This document shows, one piece after another, positions 1-7,907 of a stretch of DNA of 64,000 bases. The notes below the pieces were generated by a model that did no database searches, was not told where the DNA came from, and saw only the letters and a program-made list of their open reading frames with translations. Position numbers and translations under genes: made by a program. The stretch's first letter is position 1; each line of letters begins with the position of its first letter. The stretch is from JBBRHQ01 sp963720735 (GTDB lineage Bacteria > Actinomycetota > Thermoleophilia > Solirubrobacterales > 70-9), in assembly GCA_963720735.1 (NCBI GenBank), contig CAVRGL010000006.1, positions 1 to 64,000 of the forward strand, written 5' to 3'.

Positions 1-2160
1 GCCGAGCACATCGAGCGCCTGCTCAGGCTGTGCTTCGGCAAGGTGGATGTCGGCGCTGGTCAAGCGCACGGAGGCGGTGTCACGGTCTTGGGCGCTGACC
101 CCTGCGAGCGCTGCGCGCGCCTCAGCCACGTGGCCCCCGCGCGCCGTCGCCCGCAGCAAGCGCGCCTGCGTGGCAACCGCGAATGCGTGCTCGCCGGCTA
201 GCAGTGTTTCCATCCGCTGCGCCTCCCGAAATGCCGCCATCGCCTCGTCGACCCGGCCCTGCGCCAGCCGCAGGAGACCTCGTGCGTGGTGGAGGAGCAG
301 CTCGGTGCCCGGCTCACCATCCGGCTGCATCGCGCGCCGCGTCCGCGCCAACCAGCGCTCGACCTCGTCAAAGCGCCCGAGCCACAACAGCGCCATCGCC
401 CCAGTGGCCAAGCCGGTGCAAATGATCGGGTCGCGCGTCCAGCCATGGTCCTCGGCGATGCGGACCGCCTGCTCGCTGAGGTCGAGGCCGGCGGCGAGCG
501 AAAGCCCTGTCCAAGGCCCGGCGATCCCGAGGTGTCCGAGGCCGCTGACCTCGAGAAACGGCCGTCCAGCGCCTCGTACCAGTACCAGCGCCTGCTCGAG
601 ATGGCGCCGTCCGTCTTCGAAGCGGGAGGACCACAGCTCGGCGATGCCGAGTTCCTGCAGCGCGACTGCTCGTAGTTCGTCGTTGAGGTCTCGCTCCGTC
701 GTAGGCTGCGCGGCCAGCGCCGCCTCCATGGAGCGCATCGTCTCCAGCACCTCGGCGAAGTCGCCGTGCCGGCGCGCGAGCGCCAGGCTGACCGCGGCCA
801 GGTGCAGGTCAAAGCGGGGCCTGCGCACCTCCGGAACTGTGTCGGCCATCCGCCGGGCGAGATCGACATACGCGGGGACCTCATCGAGCCTGGCTTCGAC
901 AATAAGCGTCACGGCTGAGGCGAGAGCCAGCTCCGCATCCCCGCCCGATTTGTCGGGCGGGAACATGCCCAGCAGCTCGCCGACCACGGCAACGCGACCG
1001 TCAAGGATGAGGCTGAGGTAGTTGTCGGCGAGCACGCGAGCTGCATGCTGCGAGTCCCCCGCGGCGTGGAAGTGGCGAATCGCGTCCACCGGATAATCGT
1101 GCTCGTGGTACCACTGGGCGGCCTTTAGGTGCAGGGCCTCGATGCTCGCGGGCTCAGTGCGCCGCAGCTCCAGGCGGAGAAAGTCGGCGAACAGGTGGTG
1201 GTAACGAAACCACGAGCGCGCGACGTCGAGCGAGCTGACGAACGCGTTTGCCTCCTCCAGCTGCTGCAGGATCCCCTCCGAGCCCGCACCGCCGGTTAGA
1301 AAGTCGGCCAGCGGGCCGCTTATCCGCTCGAGGATCGAGGTCCGCAGCAGCAGCTCGCGAATGTTCGGCGGCTGATGCTCGAGGACCTCGGCCACCAGGT
1401 AGCCGGCGACGTTCCGTTCGCTCCCGGAGAATTCGGTCACGAACCGCTCAGGGTCGGGGTGCTCGGACAGCGAGAGCGCCGCCAGCCGCAGGCCGGCAAC
1501 CCACCCCTCCGCTCGCTCGTGAAGCAACCCGATCGCCTTGTCGGAGAGCTCGATCCCGCTGGTCTCGAGCAGCTCCCGAGTCTCCCCGGCCGTGAAGCGC
1601 AGATCCGGGTCCCGGATCTCGAGCAACTCGCCGGCGAGGCGAACCCGGTGCAGCCCGATCTGCGGCTCCTCGCGGGTCGCAAGCACCAAGCGCAGCTGAG
1701 TCGGCATATGAGTGACGAACAACCTCAGCCAGGCGAGTGCGTCTGGCGAGTGAAGCTCGTGGAGATCGTCGACCACCAGCGCCAGGGGCTCCTGGAGTGA
1801 GTCCAGGTCGGACACCAGGCGCTCGACGACCGCCTGCCCGCGGAAGTCCGGTGTGGGAGCGGTCCGCGCCACCGCCTCGCCGCCGGCCGCGTCGGCGAGG
1901 GCGTCGATCATCGAAAGCCAGAAGCGCTGGGCGTCCTGCTCCCCCCGATCGACCGTCACCCAGCCCACACGCCCCCCGAGGATCTGCGCTTCGACGCATG
2001 AGCGCAACAGGAAAGTCTTACCGCTCCCGGCGGGACCGCAGATGAGCACCACGCTGCCTGGCGGGGACGCCGAGATCCGCTGGAGAAGCCGCCGGCGATG
2101 GACCAAGCGGGTTCGCGCGGGCAGCGGTCTTGCCCGGCGCGTTGCAGTTGACCCATTCAT
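1..2160 (-). CDS. MalT/LAL-type LuxR-family ATPase regulator, C-terminus beyond window edge
   Basis: The reading frame is open for 720 codons from an ATG at 2160 down to the window edge. A P-loop GPAGSGKT lies at residues 42-49 and a Walker B stretch LALVVDDLHEL at about 126-136, followed by a long helical TPR-like region. This order is that of large ATP-dependent LuxR regulators (STAND ATPases such as MalT), in which ligand and ATP binding drive oligomerisation and promoter activation. The C-terminal LuxR helix-turn-helix expected for the family is not in the window, so the assignment rests on the ATPase and helical repeats. AAGGGAG lies about 10 bases upstream of the chosen ATG. The regulated genes cannot be inferred; the neighbour downstream of the start is divergent. 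Confidence 0.85.
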   Translation of the reverse strand, partial: MNGSTATRRARPLPARTRLVHRRRLLQRISASPPGSVVLICGPAGSGKTFLLRSCVEAQILGGRVGWVTVDRGEQDAQRFWLSMIDALADAAGGEAVARTAPTPDFRGQAVVERLVSDLDSLQEPLALVVDDLHELHSPDALAWLRLFVTHMPTQLRLVLATREEPQIGLHRVRLAGELLEIRDPDLRFTAGETRELLETSGIELSDKAIGLLHERAEGWVAGLRLAALSLSEHPDPERFVTEFSGSERNVAGYLVAEVLEHQPPNIRELLLRTSILERISGPLADFLTGGAGSEGILQQLEEANAFVSSLDVARSWFRYHHLFADFLRLELRRTEPASIEALHLKAAQWYHEHDYPVDAIRHFHAAGDSQHAARVLADNYLSLILDGRVAVVGELLGMFPPDKSGGDAELALASAVTLIVEARLDEVPAYVDLARRMADTVPEVRRPRFDLHLAAVSLALARRHGDFAEVLETMRSMEAALAAQPTTERDLNDELRAVALQELGIAELWSSRFEDGRRHLEQALVLVRGAGRPFLEVSGLGHLGIAGPWTGLSLAAGLDLSEQAVRIAEDHGWTRDPIICTGLATGAMALLWLGRFDEVERWLARTRRAMQPDGEPGTELLLHHARGLLRLAQGRVDEAMAAFREAQRMETLLAGEHAFAVATQARLLRATARGGHVAEARAALAGVSAQDRDTASVRLTSADIHLAEAQPEQALDVLG

Positions 2161-2328
2161 CCGTCTCGTATCTCCCTTGGAGAGCCGAACGCCGCGTCTG
2201 GATGCGGATCCTTCGGCAGGCACAGCCTCTCACGTTCCGCGCTAAGCCCGCAAGATCATCAAGAATGGATGACGACCGCTCACCCGGCTGTCCCTCAGCC
2301 TCCGCGTTGACAACGACAGGAGGTTGAA

Positions 2329-3054
2329 ATGGCTCTCTCAGACAACTTGAGCAAACTCGCGGCCCGTGCGAAGGAAGCGGAGGATCGCGGGAAAGCTGCG
2401 CAAGAGAAGGGGAAGGCAGATCTGGAAGCCGATCGCGACAACGCCCGCGCGGTAGGCGAGCAGCAGGCCAAGGAGCTGCGCGAGACGGCGGACGAGCGCA
2501 AGGATCAGATCTCGGAGTGGTGGAGAGACGTGCAGCGATCCTGGGACCAGAAGATCGCCTCGATGCGCGAGGACATCGACAGCCGCAAGGCCGAGCACGA
2601 TGTGCACCACGCACAGCGGAAGGCCAATCTGGCCGAGGAGGACGCGGAGTACGCGATCGACTTCGCCTACTCGGCGATCGTCGAGGCCGAGTACGCAGTC
2701 CTCGACGCTGCCGTCGCCAGAATGGAGGCTGACGAGCTGTCCGGGAAATCGAGCGAGGGGGCGGAGCGGCCCCCTGAAGCCGGGTGCGTTCCCTTCGCCG
2801 CCGTGGCAGAGGCCTCCGATCCGGAGGCCTCTGCTTTGCCATTTGGAATCGGCGCCAAGCGAACATCGCGGCTTGCAGGGGAGAACGGTGGATCCATGGC
2901 GGTCTTAAAAACCGTTGGGCGTCGTAAGGTGTGGACGGTCCCGCGCGCCACAGGACATGGGGTGGCCGGGATCGCCGCCGTCGGTTCGACCGGGTGGGCC
3001 AGGAGGTGCTCCACCATCGCCAGGGGGAGTCGGGCGTTCCGCACCGAGCAGTGA
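2329..3054 (+). CDS. Charged coiled-coil protein of unknown function, probably frameshifted near its C-terminus
   Basis: An AGGAGG Shine-Dalgarno (2318-2323) precedes the ATG at good spacing. Residues 1 to about 143 are rich in Lys, Glu, Ala and Arg and strongly helical, with no Cys, no signal peptide and no membrane segment, so a cytosolic coiled coil is likely. I do not recognise a named family. As read the frame runs to 241 aa, but the tail loses the coiled-coil composition, passes through a perfect hairpin (2806-2834) and enters a degenerate tRNA-like repeat. One extra base in the G run at about 2756-2761 would give a TGA at 2775-2777, just before the hairpin. I therefore think the true protein is about 149 aa. 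Confidence 0.6.
   Translation: MALSDNLSKLAARAKEAEDRGKAAQEKGKADLEADRDNARAVGEQQAKELRETADERKDQISEWWRDVQRSWDQKIASMREDIDSRKAEHDVHHAQRKANLAEEDAEYAIDFAYSAIVEAEYAVLDAAVARMEADELSGKSSEGAERPPEAGCVPFAAVAEASDPEASALPFGIGAKRTSRLAGENGGSMAVLKTVGRRKVWTVPRATGHGVAGIAAVGSTGWARRCSTIARGSRAFRTEQ
2806..2834 (+). terminator. Perfect 12-bp hairpin, likely intrinsic terminator of the coiled-coil gene
   Basis: GCAGAGGCCTCC and its exact complement flank the 5-base loop GATCC, followed by TTTG. The stem lies inside the extended reading frame from 2329, which supports an original stop just upstream at 2775. Confidence 0.6.
2870..2936 (+). repeat. Degenerate tRNA-Ser 3'-half repeat (copy 0)
   Basis: The segment at about 2900-2935 matches the type II repeats near 32.8 and 38.4 kb through the anticodon arm and variable arm (CGGTCT, AAAACCGTTGGGCG), then diverges before the T arm. 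The upstream part (CTTGCAGGGGAGAA) resembles the conserved upstream block of the copy at 29.1 kb. The CGA anticodon has mutated. Confidence 0.55.
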
Positions 3055-3121
3055 CGCACGCGCCACGATCCGCCGCGCGCCTGGCCGGACCGGGGTTGAT
3101 GAGCGCCTCTCGCGTCGGTCG

Positions 3122-3388
3122 CTACTTGCCGGTGCGCTCGCGGTGCTTGCATCCAGGCCAGCAGCAGGGCCGACGCTGGCCTTCCTCGAGCTCCTCCTGG
3201 GTCCGACGAATGCGGCGCTCTCGGGTCATCTCCTGCTTGGCATCCTCGACCCAGCAAATGAACTCGTTGCGGGCCAAGGGTGTGATGTCCTTCCACGCGT
3301 CGAGCGCCGTGGTATTGGCGATCAGTGCCTTGCGCAGGTCTGCAGGCATCTTGTGCACTACTCCACCGGCGACTCGCTGGCTACTCAT
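3122..3388 (-). CDS. YdeI/OmpD-associated (bacteriocin-protection-like) small protein
   Basis: The 88-residue product starts at the ATG at 3388 and carries the C-terminal features of the YdeI or OmpD-associated family: an ARNEFICWVEDAK helix, a TRERRI helix, and a final RRPCCWPGCKHRER segment. Family members are small cytosolic proteins; in enterobacteria they were linked to resistance to peptide stress, but the biochemical role is unknown. No clear Shine-Dalgarno precedes the start, and upstream in-frame codons exist (to 3457) but look unlike coding sequence. It is shorter than full-length relatives, so it may be the stand-alone C-terminal domain. It lies between two tRNA-Ser 3'-half repeats. 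Confidence 0.65.
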   Translation of the reverse strand: MSSQRVAGGVVHKMPADLRKALIANTTALDAWKDITPLARNEFICWVEDAKQEMTRERRIRRTQEELEEGQRRPCCWPGCKHRERTGK

Positions 3389-3565
3389 AGGCCAAACGGT
3401 AGCGAGCCCGAGGCGGCAGAGAAACAGTCGGCAGGCCAGGCGTATGCGGGCCCGCACACCTCCAGCATGCGTCAGGCGCCAGATCCCGCCCTACCGCACC
3501 TGACAGGAGGGGCTCGCCTGGCCGCCAATTGCGGGAGAACAGGACGCTATCTCTCGAGTCGCGCG

Positions 3566-3699
3566 AAACTGGCGCAAATCGAGGCGCAAGAGAATCTCGA
3601 AAGCGCCGATTTACAGGAGGAAAGCATGTAACCGCGTCGGTCTCGAAAACCGTTGTGGGCCTTAGGGTCTACCGTGGGTTCGAATCCCACCCCCTCCGC
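3566..3699 (+). repeat. tRNA-Ser(CGA) 3'-half repeat unit, copy A (type I)
   Basis: The first part (3566-3631) reads like the last codons of a gene (K-L-A-Q-I-E-A-Q-E-N...) ending in TAA at 3629-3631. The second (3638-3699) is a tRNA-Ser 3' half: anticodon loop CTCGAAA, a 7-bp variable arm GTGGGCC/GGTCTAC with loop TTAG, T arm GTGGG-TTCGAAT-CCCAC, and acceptor strand CCCCTCCGC. No matching 5' half lies upstream and no CCA follows. Confidence 0.85.
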
Positions 3700-3871
3700 T
3701 TTGTATACCGTCTCTGAGGAGGCGAGCCTCCAAGCCTGAGCACACTTCGCAGCCAGAGTCCCGCAAATCGCCTTCCCCTGGAAGCGAAAGGCCGTCGCCC
3801 TCTCCCCGATGGCGTTCGCATCCGCCACCGCTTCGACTGCCCGCTCTCCTGGGCATGGCGATCCGCTCCCT

Positions 3872-5332
3872 TCAGTCGCTCCGAACGCCTTGCACTCGCT
3901 TGATCAGTTTCAATCTGCGGTGCTTGCTGCTGATCTTGGTTGCGGAAACGGCAAAGCGGATCCGCGCCTCGACCAAGACCCGTCCGGTCTTTTGTAGTTG
4001 TCGAGCGGCTTTGCCTGTGGCAGTGACCGATAGCGAGTACTTCCCCTTGGTCCGGACCGCTCTCGAAACCGACTTAAGGTTCGCGCCGCTCAACGACAAA
4101 GTCCCGCCGTTGGCGACCGAGACTTCAATCGTTGCCGTTCCGCGGCGACGCTGATGAGTGACGCCGACCATTGAGAAGCGCGACGAGGGGATGGTCGAGG
4201 TCGAGCTCGAGCCATTCTGCGATCCGCCAACGCTCTGATAGAGCTGCTGAATGACGGTGCCGAAGTAAGGCCCGAACATGTAATCGGCGAGGGAGGGAGG
4301 GAGGAGGTAGGAATAATCGGTCACCGAGAGCACGACCGGTGCCGAGCCGACTACCCAGGGCCCCCCGCTTGACCCTCCGGTGAAATCGCTGGTGATGGCC
4401 ATGGTCGGCGGCGAAAAGGAAGTGTCGGCGCCGGCGTAGCCCGAGGTGAGCGCATAGAGCCTCGAGCCGTCGTAGGGCGTGTCCGCCGGGTAGCCGTATT
4501 CGGTGTAGGTCTTGTTGCGAGCTTGGTTAAAGCCGATGCCCAGCGCCCCGACCACACTCTGGAGAGTCTTCCCGGAATGCCCGTCGATGGTCAGCATCGC
4601 TACATCACCGGCCTCGTCGCTGTCCGCTGTCCCGGCTGTGGTGCTCCACTTCGCGGTCGTGGCGAACTTTGAGGCCGTCCACTCGCCGTAGGGCTCGTTG
4701 CCGTTGCGGTAGCCGGGGACAAAGACCAGGTTCCGGGCCTTGGCTTCACTGTCGGGGTCGATCACACAGTGACCCGCGGTTAAGACGACGTTTCCCGCGC
4801 TGGTGTTGATCACGCTGCCCGAGCAGCGGTAGCTCTCGACTTGGCCGCCGATCACGTACTGGCCGTAGACCACCCCGTTGGCCGAAGCCGGATAGGCGGT
4901 GGAAGTGCCGGTGTCAGTGCCTTCGACCCTGGCCGCGCTGCTCGCACGAAGGCGAACGCGGCGCTCGGCGGGAGGGGCGCTGACTCCCGGTTCGGCAGGT
5001 GGAACATAGCTCGGCTGACCATTTCCTTCGGGGACGACCTCGAGGTCGTTATCGGTGGCCTTTCTCCTGAGCTGACCCAAGGGCAGAGGCTTGGCGCGCC
5101 GCATTGCCTTGGCCGTCCAAAAAGCTCGCGGCTGATCGACCGATCGCACTTTGCGGACGACGATCGCGTGAGGCCGGCGGTCGCCGGAGTCAGCACGGGC
5201 CACGGTCTGACATAGGGCCAGGATGGCTACGGTGACCAGCGCAAGGCTTGATGCCCTGCCGGGCATCCGACCTGATCCGATGATCGGCCGTGGGCTTCCC
5301 AGCAGTTGGGGAGGTTGGCGATCGCTATTCAT
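3872..5332 (-). CDS. Secreted trypsin-like serine protease with C-terminal beta domain
   Basis: The 486-residue product has a signal peptide (ALVTVAILALCQTVARA) after a basic N-terminus, a propeptide-like region, and an S1-family core with the triad in the motifs VLTAGHC (His), GDVAML (Asp) and GGSSGGPW (Ser). The last 100 or so residues form a Ser/Thr/Val-rich domain ending in a Lys/Arg-rich tail, probably a secreted beta-sandwich. I chose the ATG at 5332 because AGGTG lies just upstream; an ATG at 5266 directly before the hydrophobic segment is an alternative. It diverges from the response-regulator operon. A related, decayed gene lies at 43.1-44.05 kb. It is likely an extracellular protease; the substrate is unknown. 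Confidence 0.85.
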   Translation of the reverse strand: MNSDRQPPQLLGSPRPIIGSGRMPGRASSLALVTVAILALCQTVARADSGDRRPHAIVVRKVRSVDQPRAFWTAKAMRRAKPLPLGQLRRKATDNDLEVVPEGNGQPSYVPPAEPGVSAPPAERRVRLRASSAARVEGTDTGTSTAYPASANGVVYGQYVIGGQVESYRCSGSVINTSAGNVVLTAGHCVIDPDSEAKARNLVFVPGYRNGNEPYGEWTASKFATTAKWSTTAGTADSDEAGDVAMLTIDGHSGKTLQSVVGALGIGFNQARNKTYTEYGYPADTPYDGSRLYALTSGYAGADTSFSPPTMAITSDFTGGSSGGPWVVGSAPVVLSVTDYSYLLPPSLADYMFGPYFGTVIQQLYQSVGGSQNGSSSTSTIPSSRFSMVGVTHQRRRGTATIEVSVANGGTLSLSGANLKSVSRAVRTKGKYSLSVTATGKAARQLQKTGRVLVEARIRFAVSATKISSKHRRLKLIKRVQGVRSD

Positions 5333-5497
5333 TCGGCACCTGGCCTTGAGAGGTAAATCTGCCTCCGAGGCGCAACCCTGACTACCGGAGGTAAGGAAAC
5401 GGTTGGAGGCGGCTGAGAATCCGCTGGCAGGGCGACCGATCACGAGAGGAGGCCCCGTCCGGCAAGTGGGCCTGCAGAGGACGATTCTTATGCCCTC

Positions 5498-5530
5498 CTC
5501 AGATTTCACTCAGGAAACTCTCAGCTTCAG
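5498..5530 (+). promoter_or_regulatory. Three CTCAG direct repeats spaced exactly 11 bp, candidate response-regulator site
   Basis: CTCAG occurs at 5498, 5509 and 5520. Direct repeats one helical turn apart are the usual binding layout of OmpR/PhoB-type regulators. The same pattern recurs before the permease at 7770-7796. The array ends 8 bases before the ATG at 5539, so it may also act on the divergent protease gene. Confidence 0.55.
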
Positions 5531-5538
5531 GGCGCAGC

Positions 5539-6255
5539 ATGGAAGGAGTGAGCGAGCCAGCCGCGTCGATAGATGAGTTGCGCGTCCTGGTCGTCGACGA
5601 CGAAGCCAATATCGCCGAGTTGCTGCTGATGGCGCTGCGCTACGAGGGCTTTGTCGCTGAGGCTGCGGGCAGCGGCCAGGAGGCGCTTGAGCGGTGCGAC
5701 GACTTTGGCCCGCACCTGTTGGTACTCGACGTGATGCTCCCTGACTTCGACGGTTTTGAGGTGGCCCGCCGCCTCGAAAGAATGCGAAGCGGGGTTCCGA
5801 TCATCTTCTTGACGGCCCGCGATACGACCGAAGACAAGGTCCGTGGCTTGACGCTCGGCGGCGACGACTACATGACCAAGCCGTTCAGCGTCGAGGAGTT
5901 GATCGCTCGAATCAGGGTCATCCTGCGCCGAATCGGCGTTAGCGCCCATGGGAGCGTTCTGACCTTCGAGGACCTCAAGCTCGATGAGGAGACGCGCGAA
6001 GTGAGGCGTGGGGCGAGATTGGTCGAGTTGACCGATACCGAGTTTCGCCTGCTGCGCTACCTGCTGCTAAACCCCCGCCGCGTTCTGCGACGCGGTCAGA
6101 TTCTCGATCACGTTTGGGACTACGACTTTGGAGGCGACAGTCGAGTCCTCGAGACCTACATCAGCTACCTACGCAAGAAGGTCGACCGCGACGAGACGCC
6201 ATTGATTCACACCGTGCGCGGGGTTGGGTATGTCTTGCGGCGCCCGAGGTCCTGA
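5539..6255 (+). CDS. OmpR/PhoB-family response regulator
   Basis: The 238-residue protein has an N-terminal receiver with the acidic pair D20/D21, phospho-acceptor D64 in LLVLDVMLPDFDGF and the conserved lysine K114 in MTKPFS. The C-terminal winged helix (about 140-238) contains the family hallmarks LTDTEFRLLRYL and YLRKKVD plus the terminal beta hairpin VRGVGYVLR. It is the DNA-binding partner of the histidine kinase that starts two bases after its stop. Its likely operators are the 11-bp-spaced CTC(A/G) repeats before this gene and before the permease at 7908, which would tie the sensor pair to the ABC exporter and lipoprotein. Confidence 0.95.
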   Translation: MEGVSEPAASIDELRVLVVDDEANIAELLLMALRYEGFVAEAAGSGQEALERCDDFGPHLLVLDVMLPDFDGFEVARRLERMRSGVPIIFLTARDTTEDKVRGLTLGGDDYMTKPFSVEELIARIRVILRRIGVSAHGSVLTFEDLKLDEETREVRRGARLVELTDTEFRLLRYLLLNPRRVLRRGQILDHVWDYDFGGDSRVLETYISYLRKKVDRDETPLIHTVRGVGYVLRRPRS

Positions 6256-6256
6256 G

Positions 6257-7756
6257 ATGTCACTACGGGCTCGCCTAGTGTTGGCCCTGCTGGCCCTGGC
6301 CGCGGTCGGCCTCGTGGTCCTTGACCTGGTCTCCTATGCCGCTCTGCGCTCCTATCTCTCCGACCGGGTGGACCAGCAGGTCGAATCGGCGATCGGCCCG
6401 GCGATATTTGCCCTCGGCATTTCGATTGAGCCCGGGGCCCCGGGTCAACCGAGTCAGTTCCCGCGCCTGCCCAACGGGGTTAAGCGGCCCCAGCCGCCGA
6501 GCGGGCGAGACGTTGGCGGCCCCGGCGGCCCGCAGCTTCCCCCCGGGACCTACGCGATCCGGCTCAACAGCAAGAACCAAGTCGTCCGCCGACAGCTCTT
6601 CTCCTACGGGGAAAGCGGCCTGCCGAAGCCCGAGCTGCCTTCCGAGTTGCCGCTCTCGAACTCTGCGGACGCACCCAGGCTCTTCACCTTGCCGGCCTCG
6701 GACAGCTCCGCTCCCGACTTTCGCGCTGTTGCTGTTCGTGTCCCTGGCGGTGGCGGGACGATTGTCGTTAGCGTGCCTCTGCGCGAGATGGCCCAGACCC
6801 TCGACCGGTTGCGGACCATCGAGCTGATCGTCAGCGGCGCGATCCTCTTGGCTCTCGGTGTCTTGGCTTGGCTGGTGATCAAGGCTGGGCTGCGCCCACT
6901 TGAGCGAATGGGCAAGACCGCCGACGACATTGCCGCAGGCGATCTCTCACGGCGGGTCGAGGAGGCCAACGAGCGCACCGAGGTCGGCCGTCTCGGCCTA
7001 GCCCTCAATGGCATGTTGGGGCAGATCGAAATCGCCTTTGCCGAGCGCGAGGCCAGCGAGGAGCGTCTGCGTCGGTTCTTAGCCGATGCCTCGCATGAGC
7101 TACGCACTCCGCTGAGCTCGATCCGCGGCTATGCCGAGATATTCCGCACCGGGGCAGCGCGCAAGCCTGACCAGCTGGCCCAGGCCATGCAACGGATCGA
7201 GGACGAAGCCGCACGAATGGGCGTCCTGGTCAACGACCTGCTGGCTCTTGCTCGACTCGATGAAGTGCGCGAGTCGCTCCGCGAGCCGGTCGATTTGGCC
7301 GCTCTGGCCAGAGCGGCCTGCGACGATGCCCGCGCGCTTGAGCCCCAGCGGACGATTGCCCTCAAAGTCGCCGGCTCCGCCGAAGTCCTCGGAGACCCCG
7401 AGCAACTGCGTCAGGTGTTGAGTAACTTGCTCGCCAATGCTGTGAAACACACTCCCTCGCGGATCCCAATAGAGGTCTCCCTGGGGGGCGATGATCGCTG
7501 GGCCACTCTGACGGTACGCGACCACGGACCGGGCCTTCAGCCACGATCCGAACGACAGGTCTTCGAGCGCTTCTGGCGCCAGGACAAAGCCAACCAAGAT
7601 GACGGCGGGGGCAGCGGCCTGGGGTTGGCGATCGTCGCCGCCATCGCCAAGGCTCACGGAGGCCGCGTCGAGGCGGCCAACGCCGCCGGTGGGGGTGCGC
7701 AGTTCACAGTGACGTTGCCGTCACGCGCAGCCGCCGAACAACGGACCCCGGCCTAG
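6257..7756 (+). CDS. Two-component sensor histidine kinase
   Basis: The start ATG at 6257 is two bases downstream of the regulator stop. The 499-residue product has a membrane segment near residues 5-30, a Pro/Gly-rich extracytoplasmic sensor of about 150 residues, a second membrane segment (SGAILLALGVLAWLVI), a HAMP linker, and a kinase core. His280 in ASHELRTPLSSIRGY is the phosphorylation site; the ATPase domain shows the N box (NLLANAVKH), GPGL and GSGLGLAIV. It should phosphorylate the co-transcribed regulator. The sensor loop is rich in PQPPSG-type segments, a composition also seen in the small lipoprotein at the end of this gene group. Confidence 0.93.
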   Translation: MSLRARLVLALLALAAVGLVVLDLVSYAALRSYLSDRVDQQVESAIGPAIFALGISIEPGAPGQPSQFPRLPNGVKRPQPPSGRDVGGPGGPQLPPGTYAIRLNSKNQVVRRQLFSYGESGLPKPELPSELPLSNSADAPRLFTLPASDSSAPDFRAVAVRVPGGGGTIVVSVPLREMAQTLDRLRTIELIVSGAILLALGVLAWLVIKAGLRPLERMGKTADDIAAGDLSRRVEEANERTEVGRLGLALNGMLGQIEIAFAEREASEERLRRFLADASHELRTPLSSIRGYAEIFRTGAARKPDQLAQAMQRIEDEAARMGVLVNDLLALARLDEVRESLREPVDLAALARAACDDARALEPQRTIALKVAGSAEVLGDPEQLRQVLSNLLANAVKHTPSRIPIEVSLGGDDRWATLTVRDHGPGLQPRSERQVFERFWRQDKANQDDGGGSGLGLAIVAAIAKAHGGRVEAANAAGGGAQFTVTLPSRAAAEQRTPA

Positions 7757-7769
7757 CTCTCACCGTTTT

Positions 7770-7796
7770 CTCAGGCTGCTCTCGGGTCCCTCTCGC
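7770..7796 (+). promoter_or_regulatory. Second 11-bp-spaced CTC(A/G) repeat array upstream of the ABC permease
   Basis: CTCAG at 7770, CTCGG at 7781 and CTCGC at 7792 repeat the period and core seen before the response-regulator gene. The array sits 112 bases before the permease start, a usual place for an activator site. Confidence 0.55.
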
Positions 7797-7907
7797 GCTA
7801 ACTAGCTTTGATGGCGCAGCCCGGCGGTCGCCAACGGCGCTTCTTGCCCTATCCCGCCGACGGCACTCGCCGGGCCATAGCTAAGAACGAGAGGACCGTT
7901 TTGAAGC

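Noticed and set aside
3600..3699. A complete tRNA-Ser gene at repeat A
   Set aside because: GGAGGAA at about 3616 can pair in part with the acceptor strand, but there is no D arm and no proper 5' half in this or any other copy.
3547..3828. Minus-strand frame with a GVGFEPT...AHNGFRDR peptide, also at five or more other places
   Set aside because: The peptide is the antisense reading of the tRNA-Ser T arm and anticodon arm, a known annotation artefact.
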